Below, one piece after another: positions 1 through 9,565 of a DNA stretch of 20,533 bases. Made by a program: the position numbers and the translations under genes. Each line of letters opens with the position of its first letter. Position 1 is the first letter of the stretch. The notes below the pieces were generated by a model. That model was not told where the DNA came from. It was given only the letters and a program-made list of their open reading frames with translations, and ran no database searches. Origin of the DNA: Ectocarpus siliculosus (taxonomy: Eukaryota; Sar; Phaeophyceae; Ectocarpales; Ectocarpaceae); contig FN649751.1 of the NCBI GenBank assembly GCA_000310025.1, positions 3,058,766-3,079,298 on the forward strand, in the 5' to 3' direction.

Positions 1-652
1 GGGCCCCTTTTATTTGGAGTCAAAGTTTTTGAAACCTTGGGCCCGGTTTTTTCTTGGTCCGGGGGGGGGGGGGGGGGCACGCATTTGGTATAGTGCTTGT
101 CCTTGGGTGGAGGTGCTAAACGTACAGGGACGCGCAACGGGAGGCACTTAATTGGTGAGCTGATTGTCCTTGTGGAGGTGCCACCAAACATCCATCCAGG
201 ACAATGATTTTGTCTGTTCACGTTGTTGGCGTCGACGATGAGATACCTGATTGCGATGGTGGAAGATAAACCGGGTTCAGACCCCGCCACCCACCGAAAC
301 ATATGGTGGAATCGCGCCATCAAGTCGTGGAGGGGAGCTAAAACACAGAATTTCAAACGTGTATTACGTGTGTGGAAATACTGGGGACGCGGCGGGCGTA
401 GCTGACCCACTAACGACAACACGCTCAGAAGACTGTGAAGAGCTGAACCAATCTGCTTGCCGCCACTCGATCGGGTTTTTGGTCCGGTTTCCCCTAAGGA
501 GTCAAGCACGTAAATCCTCCCCAGAAAAAAGGGGGCACGACCGAAACAAGCAAGCAAGCAGAGTGATAATCTACCGCCGTTACCTATACCCAAAACACAT
601 TAATTCTGAAAAGGTTAACACATCAACACACACCAAAACAATGGCCGCACAC
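1..652. other. left edge, no gene recognised
   Basis: Begins with a low-quality-looking AT/G mixture and a 17-base G run. Two related short segments (TTGTCCTTGGGTGGAGGTGC near 99 and TTGTCCTTGTGGAGGTGC near 165) form a weak direct repeat. By position it is PIBF1 intron after exon 13. No match to the missing PIBF1 C-terminus was found. Confidence 0.6.
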
Positions 653-781
653 CTTGTCTCGTTCGCCGACGAGAAGGAGCTGCAGCTCGGACGTCTTTCT
701 TGTGGTTGACGCCTCCAGCTCGGCGAACTCCGCGCGGTGCACCGCCACCTGCTCCTTCAGCATGTCCACCTCTAGCCCCGC
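653..781 (-). CDS. PIBF1: PIBF1 exon 13, last exon in window
   Basis: Forty-three codons between CGAACGCAG|GCG and GACAAG|GTGTGC in phase 0. Encodes AGLEVDMLKEQVAVHRAEFA and then ELEASTTRKTSELQ. It aligns with human [32 protein letters not shown]. The donor shows that the gene continues to the left, but no further exon is recognisable in the remaining 650 bases. Confidence 0.85.
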
Positions 782-2484
782 CTGCGTTCGTTGTTGTGCC
801 GTGCGGTTTGTGTGGGAATACAGTTGTATTGCTTGCTTGTTGTTGTTGTTGCTGCTGCTGCTGTTGTTGTCTTCGCATTGAAAACCGTTCCGGCATAAAA
901 TCTCGGAATAATTAACTTGCTCTCCCGAGCGCAGACGTCAGTTCCACAGCACCTCAGACAGCAGTAGTGGCCCAGAATATTCCTCACACCACTGGCTGTC
1001 ATCGCTGGGTCTCCGCTCTTTTACCTCCTACAGTAGTGTCCGTACTGGTCCAACTGAGGCGGACGCCTTGAGTGTACTGGAGATATTTCACTGTAGTCGT
1101 GTGGTAGTGTTTGTGCCTCTTGGTGCTGAGGTGTTTGGGGGGGCTTCGTCGCGTTCGATGGCAATGGCACACCTAACCCTAAGAGCGACGCTGGAGTTGT
1201 GTTGTGCACCGATCGAATGTCTGTTGTGGGGCGAAAGTATGATTCGGTATTATCGTGGTTGCACGGGCCGAAAGAGGTGTGCACGCAGCGTGGTGGCGAA
1301 GGAACTTCTTTTTCTTCTGCGGCGGCGGAGAGAAAAAATCACACTTCAAGACACGTTGCCGTATCGTTCGTACGATCTATATACGGCGAGCAACACCACG
1401 CATATGACAGAAACGCACACATACCCCCTTTTTATTGGCCAACAAGCAAACACACACACGCATCGAGACAGACACCCACACACCTGTCGCAAAGATGAGC
1501 ACTTCTCCGCGTGCGCCACCCCAAGCTGGCTGAGCTCGAAGCTCTTGAGCCGAAGCTCGCTCCGCACCTCGCCCACGGCCGTCTCGTGTGCCGCGTCGGA
1601 CTGCGGCGGAGGAGTAGCGTGTAGCGTCAGTGTGTGGTCGGTCAATGGGAAAGGAGGAAGGGAGGGAGGGAGGGACAGACGGACGGAAGTTAAATCCCAA
1701 TCTCGTGATCAATTCTTATGCGTCGCAAGGAATCAGTCATTTCGTCGGGCAGAATGACCTAAAGAATAATCAACGGGGGCTCCTGGCTTATTAATAGTCC
1801 AAAGACTGTGGTTGCGTTGTGTGTGGTATGCATATTCCCGCACATTCATGTACCCATCCCCACGTTCGTGCGAACGACCGATCAACCTTAAACTTGTACG
1901 TCGAGACGGAACGCGCCGACATTTCTACCGGAGCGTTCGAACAAAAGAGAGGGGCAGCTTTTTTCTTTTCCGGGCGAAGAGGTGAAGAACGAAGCAACCC
2001 AGCCGTCTCGCTGTGGCCGCTGTTTAGTTGCCGGCATGGTTGTCCCTGATCCGATTCTCGGTTTTCGGTGCCCAGGCGACAGACACACCGCCCCGATTTT
2101 CCGCTCGCTTTCCGCTGAACACAAGCACACACCCCGACACCGATGTAAGTGATCCGTTCCTTCCCTCTCTCCTCAGTTGCCACCGTATATTGGCGCACCT
2201 TGGCCATGGTGATGACGAGGTCTTCGTGGGCCCTCTGCAGCTCGCTAAGCTCGCTCCGCACGCGGGACAAGTCCTTGGCCGCGGCAACAGCAGCAGCAGG
2301 CGCGGTTTCCCAACGCGCGCACGACGACGACGACAAAATGACGGGGGGTGGCAAGGCGAATGGTTAGCACAGGGTAGAGAGTGAGAGAAGAAGGGTAACA
2401 CAAGGGCTATAAAGAAAGCGGTCAGCGTAGAATCATCACCATCGCCAACCACGACGACTACGACAACAACAACATCAATAACAT

Positions 2485-2543
<59 letters not shown>

Positions 2544-2733
2544 TCGACAGCCATCATCAGCTCGACAAAGTTACCCACTGTCGCATACCTGCAACGCGTC
2601 CTTCCTGGCCTCCCTGAGGGTCTCGTTCTCCCTCTCGTACACCTCCCTCCCGCTAGCCCGGATGTCCGCCAGCTCCTTGGCGCTCTGCTCTCGAAGACGG
2701 CCAACCTCCGCCTGTCAAACGTTGTTGTTGTTG

Positions 2734-2765
<32 letters not shown>

Positions 2766-3315
2766 GGTGCCGGGGGGGAGGGTTCGAGGCGGCATCATGA
2801 TACCACCTCTTGCAACGTGCACGTAAAACATCAACGATACTGCTCCCCCGAGAAGATATTCCGTTCGAAAGGATTTTCGACGACTAGTCTATACGCGGGC
2901 GGCAAGTACGGCAGGCACGAGTCACGATCGCACTACTCGTGTTCCGTGTTACACACAAGTGTAGGGCGTCCCACCGAAGAGTGTTGTTGCGGTTTATCTC
3001 CATTTTTCTGTGTGGGTCCGTGCACAACGTGTCCCTGCACTCTCGTAAGCGCATACCAGGTACGTTTACACACCTCCAGGCGCTCCTCGTGCTCTGATCG
3101 CGTGCGCTCCCGAACCGACACCAGTTCCGCCGCAAGCGTGTCCTTGGACCGCTCCAGGTCCCGGAGGCGCTCGCTCACCGCTTCGGACTCTCGGTCTAGC
3201 CGGTCGGCCTTGTTCTGAGCCTCGGAGAGCTGTGGTTTGTTGTTTGCCGTCGTTGTTGTTGTTGTTGTTGTTGTCGTTGTTGTTGCCGTTGTTGTTGGTG
3301 ATGGTGGTGTTGTCG

Positions 3316-3383
<68 letters not shown>

Positions 3384-3402
3384 GCCGTTGTTGTTGTTGC
3401 CG

Positions 3403-3433
<31 letters not shown>

Positions 3434-6400
3434 GGTTGTTGTTGCCGTTGTTGGTGGTGGTGGTGTCGTTGTTGATGTCGTTCGTGTCGGTGTGGTCGTT
3501 TGGTTGTTTGCGCGATCGCGGGGATGACAAAGCAGGGGCGCGGGATGGGTCGGGGTTGCACAGTAGTAGGCACAGTTCTGCTGTTGACTTCCCGGTACAC
3601 ACAACCTGCATGCTGTCATTGATGCAAACTCCATAACACGATATTTAATTTGTAGTTCTCGAAGTTTACGAACGCATGTACGGCAACAGTCTAGCTGATT
3701 GCCCTGTACATGCTAAACAACACGATCTACACCTTTTCTTCAACCAATCAACGGAAACAAGGAAGGCCCCTGACGTCGTTCGTGTTGGTGAGATGAGAAG
3801 AAAGAAAATTACGAGCGTTATTTGTCCTCTCACCTCTCGTTGGAGGTAGGTCTTGTCCATCTCCAGCATCAAACTGCGTTGGGAAGCGTCCTGTGCCACG
3901 CGGAGAGGCACAGAGCACAGCCAAAACAGAGAAAAGCCGAGGCCGACGGGTGTTTTTTTTTTTTTTGTCGAACCACGAGAACAGACGTGCGCGGAAAAGG
4001 TCCATCAATACGGAGGGACGGACGGACACGAACAATAGCCAGAACGTCGGCGGAGCGATAGACATGAGCCCAAAAGAAGGCAATAAATCCCGACACCAAT
4101 AACATGAAGAAAACACGTTGAGAGAAAAATGAAAAAACGTTAAACAAAAACTTGATACTTCTTTCTTTCTGCGACATACTGGCATATATATTAAAAAAAA
4201 AAGGTACACGTGCATATATATATAAAAAAACAAAGTAACAGGTGCGTGTGCGTTCGGTGTACAGTGTACACACACAGAGCTAGCGAGCTACCTGAGCCGT
4301 CCTTGCCGCCGCCTTCTCTGACTCGGCAACTTCCACCAGCGCCGCGGCCTGGCTCTTCGACAGGGCCCTGGCGGCGTCGAGCTCCAGGCGGGTCGTCCTC
4401 AGGAGGGACTCGACTTCGTCGAAGCCGCGGGCCTTGTCGCTGTTCTCGTCCGCCGCTCGCTGGGCCTCCCTCGCCCTGCCGCTCATCTCCTCGGCCCGCT
4501 CTCTCAACGCCTCGAGGTCCACCTTCAGACCCTCCTGCAACAGGGGGAGGGAGAGGGACGAGTGCGGCCGGCCCTAACGATTGAGTTCAGGACCGCCTGC
4601 GCGACATAAATGAAGCGTTACATGTGAAATAGAGAGGGGGGGGGTCGTAACCCTAACCCTCACCCGAACCCCTGCCATAGCCAAGATCATTACAACCCTC
4701 GCGAAGCCTACTGCCTTGATTTCATCAAACAACGTTGCGCGCGGAGAACATTCGTGCGTAAGCGTCGTTCGTACGTTGAAGTGTCGACACATGGACGACG
4801 AACACACAACCTGTTGTACGCCAAGGTGCTATGGGGTTGCGGTTCCTGAAAAAAGGGGGCTTCTGTTGCTGACTTTCCTCACCTCCCGCGCGGTGGCGAG
4901 TCGACGGGCCCTAGCATCCTCTCTGCGCTGCAGCTCTGCAGTTTCCGTTGTGGCCAGCAATTGCTCCTGCGTCTTCTCGAGCTCTCTGCGGGATGATTTG
5001 ATTTGATTGATTTTTCGCGAGCCGGTCAACGTAGGGGCGCAATCAACACAACAGCGCATCAAGACGCGGCACACGTATGGTAGTAGCACGCACGGCATCA
5101 GCAGCGACGGCGGCGGCGTGGAATCGTACCGTGGAACCGTACCGTGGAACTCCTGGTGTCATCATCAGTTGAAACACACACGAAACGAAAACACCCTCGT
5201 ACTTTGAGTAAATCATACACAAGCTTACAACAAAGACAACCCCCCCACACGTGCACTGCAGCAAGAAGAAAGGGAGAGTGTGTGCATAGGAGTTCGGTGT
5301 CTTCGATGGACCTCCCACACCCCCACACACGCCGCCCGCTGCGTACAAGAAGCAGCAAAGAGAAGGACACAGGAGGAGAACACGCACGCTCTCGCCTTCT
5401 GGTGCGCTCCAGCTCTGCCTTGCTCGACGCCACCAGATCGTACGCCTTGAGTGACACGTACTCCTGGGGACAGACCACGGTCACGCGACAGATTGGCCGA
5501 TGGCAAATGAAAGACCGTGCCATCACATGAAAGACGGTGCCATCACGTGAAAGACCAACCATCGCATACATCATCGTCAGGTTTTCATGACGAGTCACAC
5601 GTACATAGCGCAACCAAGAACAGGCGTGTATTTCGAGCGGGGTCATGATGTAAGAAAAATGTCATGTTTTCTTAAGCAGTGTCCAGAGAGAGAGAGAGAG
5701 AGGGACGGACGGAGGGAAGGAGGAAGCACGCAACCCTAGAACACCTGTAGCGCTCCTCTCTCGCACATTGCGCGTGTGGGGGGAGAATAGGGAGACGGAA
5801 AACCACGCGCGTGCGTGGGCACACATCACGAAAACAAAGGACGCAGAACGCAGGGGACACAGCAAACAACAATCTTCCTCAAAAATAGTCAAGAAAGTTA
5901 CTGTATGTGGTGACCAGCAGCATGCAGAATGCATACACCTTACCTTAACGGTTTGTTCCTCCTCGGGTACTCTTCTCAGCTCCCTCGCCAGCGCGTCGCT
6001 CAGGGCCAGGTCCTCGTACATGTCCTTCTTGTCCCGCAGCCGCGCCTCCAGCGAATCTCTGACACGACGTTTTCACAAAAGTGCCGATCAGTCAGTCAGT
6101 CAGGCAACGTGCGACACAGCAGGAGTTCACGGATCGACCACCCGAAAGTTCACCATCACAAACGAGACACCAAACTAAGCGCCGCCACGCTCATTGGCTG
6201 GCTGCCTCTCTTACTACATGGGCACAAAACCAACACCGAAGTCAGGGAGGTCATCCATCAATTTTATCTTTCCCTCACTCCTGCTGAGCAGAACACCGCA
6301 CTCGTCGCCACTGGCTGCTCATGTGTGCTGCTCTTGCTCCCGCACAAAGAAAGGCGAGACAGCAACCCCTCTCCCGGTTACATGCACAGAGATATCACTT

Positions 6401-9360
6401 GTCGCAATCGAGCACCCAACCCCTTTCGGTTCAACATCTGAGATAGATACCCTTCAATTTGGGCGTGAGCCCGCCTGCTGCGTTCCTGCTTTCGGGCAGA
6501 AGAGGCGGAAGACGTGCAGCGTCGACACCAACCGAGAACCAACTGTCTGTTTGGTGCACTACGGGGCTAAAGCACGCAGGGGTATAAAGGAAGGTGGTGA
6601 GGGGGCTACTTGGTACGGAGGAACGGGAAGAGAAGGGGTACAGGGCGCCGTCACCTCTCGATCTCGGCCATCTCCTGGCCCTTCTTCAAGGCCGCCACCT
6701 GCTCTAGCCACCGCTTCTCGAGGATCTGAACCTGCGATTCGTGTCTGATCACGGGTGTTTCATTGCCGTTGGTTGATCAACGTCACCAAACACGGAGGAA
6801 AGATAAGCAATTAGGGTTGCGTGGGTGCGTTGGGGCAGAGGCGGAGTTTTGAGCGATGTATAGACGGCAACAAGCGCCAAGACAGCCGCCACCCGCTGAA
6901 CATCTGCGGTACTGCACAAGTTTGGTCGTGCCGAATTGTAGCCCCTCCCGTACGCTATCGCAACCACTGTCTGCCTCTCACTCCATTCCGAAACTGGGAA
7001 TCGATTCACACCCATCCTTGCGTTGTGTCTGTTTCTGGGTGCCTGTCTGTCATCTGTCTGTCTGTCTGTCTGACTGTCTTATCTTAACGCACCTCGCCCT
7101 CTCCTGCCTGAGGTCTCCCTCGAGGCTGCCCCTACGCCGCTCTAGGTGCACCAGCTCCTCCTGCAGGCCCAGCACACGCGCCCTCACCGCCGCTTCCCCC
7201 CCTGGAAGTTCGAGCCCCAGCCCCTGCAGCAAGTTCCTCCTTTGCTGCAGGGCCGCCAAGCCGCCCAACGCACCGCCGCCGCCGCTGCCGTCCGCGGGAG
7301 GATGAAACGTCTGTCCAAGCACGTTAAACAGAGCAGCCTCGTCCTCCGAAAACGGTAGCTGCAACGAGAGCGTGGCCGAGGAGGAAGAGGCGGTGTCTTC
7401 CGAAAATATCCCACCGCCGGCGGCGCCGGCGCCGGCGCCTGGGCCACCACCGCCAAGGAAACGGAGGGAAGACGACGCGATGCCGTCCTTGAGTTCTATC
7501 CCCCCGTTGCCGCCGCCGGTAGGACTTCGCATCCAGGATTCGGTGTCGTCGTCGTCGTCGCCTCCCGTAGTGGCAGAGGACGAGGTGCCCGAGAATCCGG
7601 TACTGCTCTTGCCGCTGCCGCCACCACCGCGGAGACGAAAGCCCCTCGCTGTGGCGCCGCAGCCGGCGGCGGCGTTGCCGTTGCTCCTGCTCGACGAGTC
7701 AGAGACGCCACCGCCGCCGCCGCCGCCGCCGTCGTTCCCCCGCTGCCGTCGCCTGGGGGGGCGGCGGCGCGCGGACGAAAGCACCGCGGTCGTTGCTGCT
7801 ATCGCTGCCGCCGCTCCCGGCCCCGGCGCAGAGGACGAAGGAGGTGGCAACACTGCTGTGGCACCGGTGCTGAGTTGTTTCGTGACGTTTTTCGAGAGCA
7901 CGATCGTTCGGATTGAGGATATATTGGGTCGGGTCGGGTATGTGTCATGAGTGGTGCAGTGAAGGGCGACTCTTATGGGCGGTGCCATCACGTGTTCTGC
8001 GTTTTAGTGCACGCTGCTAGTATAGGTCGGGTTGCTTTGCGATCAGCGTGGAAACAGATGCAAGGTGTTCATGGCGTAAGCGGACCATTGATACCACCTA
8101 CTCACATGCTGTGCTCAAAAACCTCCCGGGCCTGCCAAGGGTGCGTACGGCCGTCGCCTCTGCCTGCAGCGTGAAGGACGAGCTGCACTTGGCTGATATG
8201 TAGTCTAGTACTTAGAGAGTTACGCATTACAGCAGCTCAATACTGTACCCAACGCTGCTGTGTACGTATACGTACTGGAACTGGTGAACATAGCCTCACC
8301 CACCCACGCTACAGTTTACGTGCTGGTGTTGGGAGTGGTGGCAAGGGTAGGCCCACGCCTTCGTGAAGAGGATGGAATGCACCTGATCACCAACAGAAAA
8401 AAAGACAGACTACTGTACATGCACACACCATCCTGTCGCCGGGTGGTGAGTCTCAACCCGCTCCCTCCCTGCGTACCACCCACGTACTTCGAGGGCAGAA
8501 GCTTCGGGTGCATGTGTCTGCTGTATGGCACCAAACACTTATCTATGTTTTACCGCATACAGTTTACACCTATTTAGAACAAGAGTATGCCAAACCCAGC
8601 CCGTTGTAAACCCTCGCACGCTCCCGTGGCCTCGCGGTTTAGATCCAGAGCGCCAAGAAGAGCGCACTACTGCTGTACTACTGTGCAATAGTCGGGCCGA
8701 CTTGCCGACTTTGAAGTATGCAATGCTGGAGTAATGTTCTCCCGAAACAGAGAAAATGCATGGCACACTTCGCGGCGGGCGATGTCACCACCAGATGGAC
8801 ACACCTTTTCACACAAACCCACCAGGCAACGTACAAAACTGATGCCTGATTGTGCTGGTGTTGCTCGGGAATGGCTTTGAAACCCCTCTGGGGCGTACGG
8901 CAGGTGCACGCAAAGTGTGTTTCATTGTCCAGACGCAATCCCGGTCCCGTCCATCATATATATGCGTATTGTAGACTTAATGGATCAAAGATCTTTCCCG
9001 CCATTTCACAATCAGTAGTTCAAAATGGACACACACCACGCGCGTTTTGTCACAGAGGAAATCAAAGCACCTGTCCAAGAAGAAGCCAGTCCGCCCTCCC
9101 CTGTTGCTTGGTTCCTCTTGGACTCGTCCCTCTTCCTTCTCCTCCTCTTCGTCATCGTCTAGCTCGTCGTTGCTCTCCAGCGGAGTCGTGGTGCGCAGAG
9201 AGACGAGCTCGCCGGGCGTGATCGACGATGAGATCCTGAGCTCGCTTGCCAAGGCCATCACCCGGCGATCCTCGTCCTCTGCAGCGGTGTTTCCCTCATG
9301 CATGGCAGCCACCGGATCACCGACCCCATGACGGGGTTCTGCCGGCTCGCCTTCGCTCAT
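653..9360 (-). CDS. PIBF1: PIBF1/CEP90 orthologue, 13 exons seen, 3' end outside window
   Basis: This entry spans the whole gene; exons are listed separately. The joined exons give about 746 codons without a stop and with matching phases at every junction. In established knowledge PIBF1 (CEP90) is a coiled-coil protein of centriolar satellites and distal appendages that acts with OFD1 and KIAA0753/MNR in cilium formation. Evidence for identity, against the human sequence as I recall it: EYVSLKAYDLV (human [11 protein letters not shown]), preceded at the same spacing by RVPEEEQTVK (human AFPEDQLSIP); DKTYLQRE (human DKEYLNRQ); REVYERENETLREAR (human [15 protein letters not shown]); LKSFE (identical); EFAELEASTTRKTSELQ (human [17 protein letters not shown]). 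Most junctions after exon 5 are phase 0. The coding part corresponding to the last ~200 human residues is absent, presumably beyond the left edge. Oddities are a Gly/Ala/Ser-rich insertion in exon 2 and CAA-rich introns. The identity is secure; the first exon and start codon are the weakest part. Confidence 0.82.
782..1483. other. PIBF1 intron between exons 12 and 13
   Basis: Holds the short CTG/TTG microsatellite near 831 and a CTAACCCTAAG telomere-like fragment near 1173. No coding segment with splice signals seen. Confidence 0.7.
831..871. repeat. (TTG/CTG)n microsatellite
   Basis: Short TTG/CTG triplet tract in the intron upstream of PIBF1 exon 13, as CAA/CAG in the gene sense, 50 to 90 bases from the acceptor. 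Confidence 0.9.
1484..1600 (-). CDS. PIBF1: PIBF1 exon 12 (LKSFE motif)
   Basis: Thirty-nine codons between CCGCCGCAG|TCC and CGACAG|GTGTGT. Encodes EVRSELRLKSFELSQLGVAH, matching human [20 protein letters not shown]. Confidence 0.85.
1601..2198. other. PIBF1 intron between exons 11 and 12
   Basis: Contains a GGGA/GACG-type short repeat near 1655-1686. Nothing else recognisable. Confidence 0.7.
2199..2273 (-). CDS. PIBF1: PIBF1 exon 11 (25 codons)
   Basis: Between GCCAAG|GAC and GCCAAG|GTGCGC. Encodes DLSRVRSELSELQRAHEDLV and a few more residues. No other AG exists upstream before an in-frame stop, so this weak, CTG-rich acceptor is the only choice. It aligns with the human segment around KDALEKHDQLLDRYREL. 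Confidence 0.75.
2458..2552. repeat. (CAA)n microsatellite in PIBF1 intron
   Basis: CAA/CAT triplets on the plus strand between exons 10 and 11, ending in a run of about 14 uninterrupted AAC units. Confidence 0.93.
2589..2711 (-). CDS. PIBF1: PIBF1 exon 10 (REVYEREN motif)
   Basis: Forty-one codons between TTTGACAG|GCG and TTGCAG|GTATGC in phase 0. Encodes ELADIRASGREVYERENETL followed by REARKDALQ. This is the strongest coiled-coil match to human PIBF1 ([20 protein letters not shown]). Confidence 0.88.
2712..3073. other. PIBF1 intron between exons 9 and 10
   Basis: Apart from the GTT/GGT microsatellite at 2720 nothing is seen. Confidence 0.7.
2720..2770. repeat. (GTT)n followed by (GGT)n microsatellite
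   Basis: Nine or so GTT units then GGT units on the plus strand. It sits only about 10 bases from the exon 10 acceptor, as CAA in the gene sense. Confidence 0.93.
3074..3229 (-). CDS. PIBF1: PIBF1 exon 9
   Basis: Fifty-two codons between CCACAG|CTC and CTGGAG|GTGTGT in phase 0. The helix contains ADRLDRESEAVSERLRDLER and aligns with human EEDRLERLQAQLEESKK. Its acceptor lies directly beside a 240-base CAA-type microsatellite. Confidence 0.85.
3234..3477. repeat. long (GTT)n / (AAC)n microsatellite
   Basis: About 240 bases of GTT/TTG triplets on the plus strand, interrupted by single GCC, GTC, GGT and ATG variants. In the sense of PIBF1 it is a CAA/AAC tract immediately upstream of the exon 9 acceptor. 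All Leu, Val, Asn, Thr or Gln homopolymer frames here are repeat artefacts. Confidence 0.95.
3834..3890 (-). CDS. PIBF1: PIBF1 exon 8 (19 codons)
   Basis: A 57-base exon between GGCACAG|GAC and CGAGAG|GTGAGA. Encodes DASQRSLMLEMDKTYLQRE. The DKTYLQR core matches human DKEYLNR, and the next exon continues the alignment. Confidence 0.85.
3891..4291. other. PIBF1 intron between exons 7 and 8
   Basis: AT-richer than its surroundings with several A/T homopolymers and TATATA stretches (near 4185-4225). No gene seen. Confidence 0.7.
4292..4534 (-). CDS. PIBF1: PIBF1 exon 7
   Basis: Runs from TTGCAG|GAG to GCTCAG|GTAGCT, exactly 81 codons in phase 0. It is a long charged, Ala-rich helix (for example ARGFDEVESLLRTTRLEL). 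It fills the human region between the QENYDKVKSERDALEQ and LEQTVTLLQ segments, with a modest length difference. Confidence 0.85.
4622..4712 (+). repeat. dispersed repeat, copy A (telomere-like motif)
   Basis: Lies in the PIBF1 intron between exons 6 and 7. The order ATGTGAAATAGA, G-run, TCGTAACCCTAACCCT, C-rich part, ATAGCCAAGAT and CCTCGCGAAGCCTA is repeated at 20274 in the same orientation. Confidence 0.7.
4883..4985 (-). CDS. PIBF1: PIBF1 exon 6
   Basis: A coiled-coil segment containing LEKTQEQLLATTETAELQRR, ending at donor GCGGGAG|GTGAGG. The acceptor is CCCGCAG at 4985 or the AG two bases further in, linked to the donor ambiguity of exon 5. Confidence 0.75.
4986..5383. other. PIBF1 intron between exons 5 and 6
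   Basis: Includes a doubled CGTACCGTGGAAC segment near 5126-5148. No coding signal. Confidence 0.65.
5384..5463 (-). CDS. PIBF1: PIBF1 exon 5 (EYVS motif)
   Basis: Acceptor TGTCCCCAG|GAG. Encodes EYVSLKAYDLVASSKAELER, the best-matching segment to human PIBF1 ([20 protein letters not shown]). The donor is ambiguous: GTGC|GTGTTC at 5384 with exon 6 starting at 4985, or GAGC|GTGCGT at 5388 with exon 6 starting at 4983. Both keep the frame and differ by one residue. Confidence 0.85.
5464..5943. other. PIBF1 intron between exons 4 and 5
   Basis: Contains the 20-bp tandem repeat and an AG dinucleotide run at about 5686-5702. No coding signal. Confidence 0.7.
5510..5549. repeat. 20-bp tandem repeat, two copies
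   Basis: AAAGACCGTGCCATCACATG is followed directly by AAAGACGGTGCCATCACGTG, and a partial third copy begins AAAGACC. It lies in the intron between PIBF1 exons 4 and 5. Confidence 0.8.
5944..6058 (-). CDS. PIBF1: PIBF1 exon 4
   Basis: Runs from acceptor GTGTCAG|A to donor GTTAAG|GTAAGG, which is close to consensus. It encodes a segment containing LALSDALARELRRVPEEEQ. This aligns residue for residue with the human stretch FELTEEQYIKLKAFPEDQ, immediately before the diagnostic EYVS motif of the next exon. Confidence 0.85.
6059..6654. other. PIBF1 intron between exons 3 and 4
   Basis: No repeat or splice-bounded coding segment recognised. The open plus-strand frames here lack any family resemblance. 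Confidence 0.65.
6655..6744 (-). CDS. PIBF1: PIBF1 exon 3
   Basis: Ninety bases between GATCAG|A and GAGAG|GTGACG, encoding a charged helix (HESQVQILEKRWLEQVAALK). One leading and two trailing bases complete arginine codons with exons 2 and 4, giving an uninterrupted frame. It aligns with the human KDASKYQELMKQEMETILL region. Confidence 0.75.
7044..7076. repeat. (TCTG)n microsatellite
   Basis: TCTG/TGTC tetranucleotide run in the PIBF1 intron just after the exon 2 donor. Confidence 0.85.
7093..7752 (-). CDS. PIBF1: PIBF1 exon 2 (Gly/Ala-rich insert then coiled coil)
   Basis: The acceptor is taken as CCCCCCCAG|G at 7752, the only pyrimidine-rich one in phase with exon 1. The donor GCGAG|GTGCGT at 7093 is clear. 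The first two thirds code for Gly, Ser, Ala and Asp runs. The last third is helical: ALQQRRNLLQGLGLEL aligns with the human segment [20 protein letters not shown], and a Glu/Arg-rich coil follows (LQEELVHLERRRGSLEGDL). The frame stays open upstream to an ATG at 7988, so the 5' boundary is the weak point. Confidence 0.65.
7753..9070. other. PIBF1 proposed intron 1
   Basis: The first 240 bases stay open in the exon 2 frame and could be coding if the start is at 7988. The rest has no recognisable gene, RNA or repeat. It would be the intergenic region under the shorter PIBF1 model. Confidence 0.5.
9071..9360 (-). CDS. PIBF1: PIBF1 proposed exon 1 (start codon, acidic N-terminus)
   Basis: Starts at an ATG at 9360 with the sequence MSEGEPAEPRHG and encodes 96 codons plus two bases. 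It contains a strongly acidic stretch (DDDEEEEKEEGRV) that resembles in character the Ser/Glu-rich N-terminus of vertebrate PIBF1. It ends at a good donor, GACAG|GTGCTT. The leftover phase fits the acceptor proposed for exon 2. The frame is also open further upstream, with another ATG at about 9567 that would overlap the start of the opposite gene, so the start is not certain. The alternative is that the protein begins at an ATG at 7988 with no separate first exon. Confidence 0.5.
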
Positions 9361-9565
9361 CCCCGTGCAGAGTAGTGCGTGAGAGGCAGGATCCGCAACA
9401 GAGCAGGGGTTCACCCGGGGATGTCTACGCCTTGTCCCCGGAGTTCGCTTTGGATTATGGTTCCCGTAGAATGGCCGTTGGTGCAACAACGCGGGGAGAT
9501 GTATGCCGGGCCAGTAGCCAGCTTGGCGTGTGTGCACAGCAGTTTTTGCAGCGCCAGTAGTGCTC
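9361..9565. promoter_or_regulatory. candidate bidirectional promoter between PIBF1 and the repeat-protein gene
   Basis: This 205-base interval lies between the proposed minus-strand ATG (9360) and the plus-strand ATG (9566). No clear TATA box or canonical CCAAT box stands out. The role is inferred only from the head-to-head layout and depends on exon 1 of PIBF1 being correct. Confidence 0.3.

Noticed and set aside
3196-3636. Poly-Leu, poly-Val, poly-Gln, poly-Asn and poly-Thr frames
   Set aside because: All are readings of the GTT/AAC microsatellite inside a PIBF1 intron.
4650-4670. Telomere end
   Set aside because: Only two or so CCCTAA units inside a gene intron; part of a dispersed repeat.
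7986-7988. ATG as the PIBF1 start
   Set aside because: Possible, but the stretch after it has no N-terminal resemblance, and a pyrimidine-rich acceptor at 7752 in phase with an acidic upstream exon fits better. Kept as the alternative.
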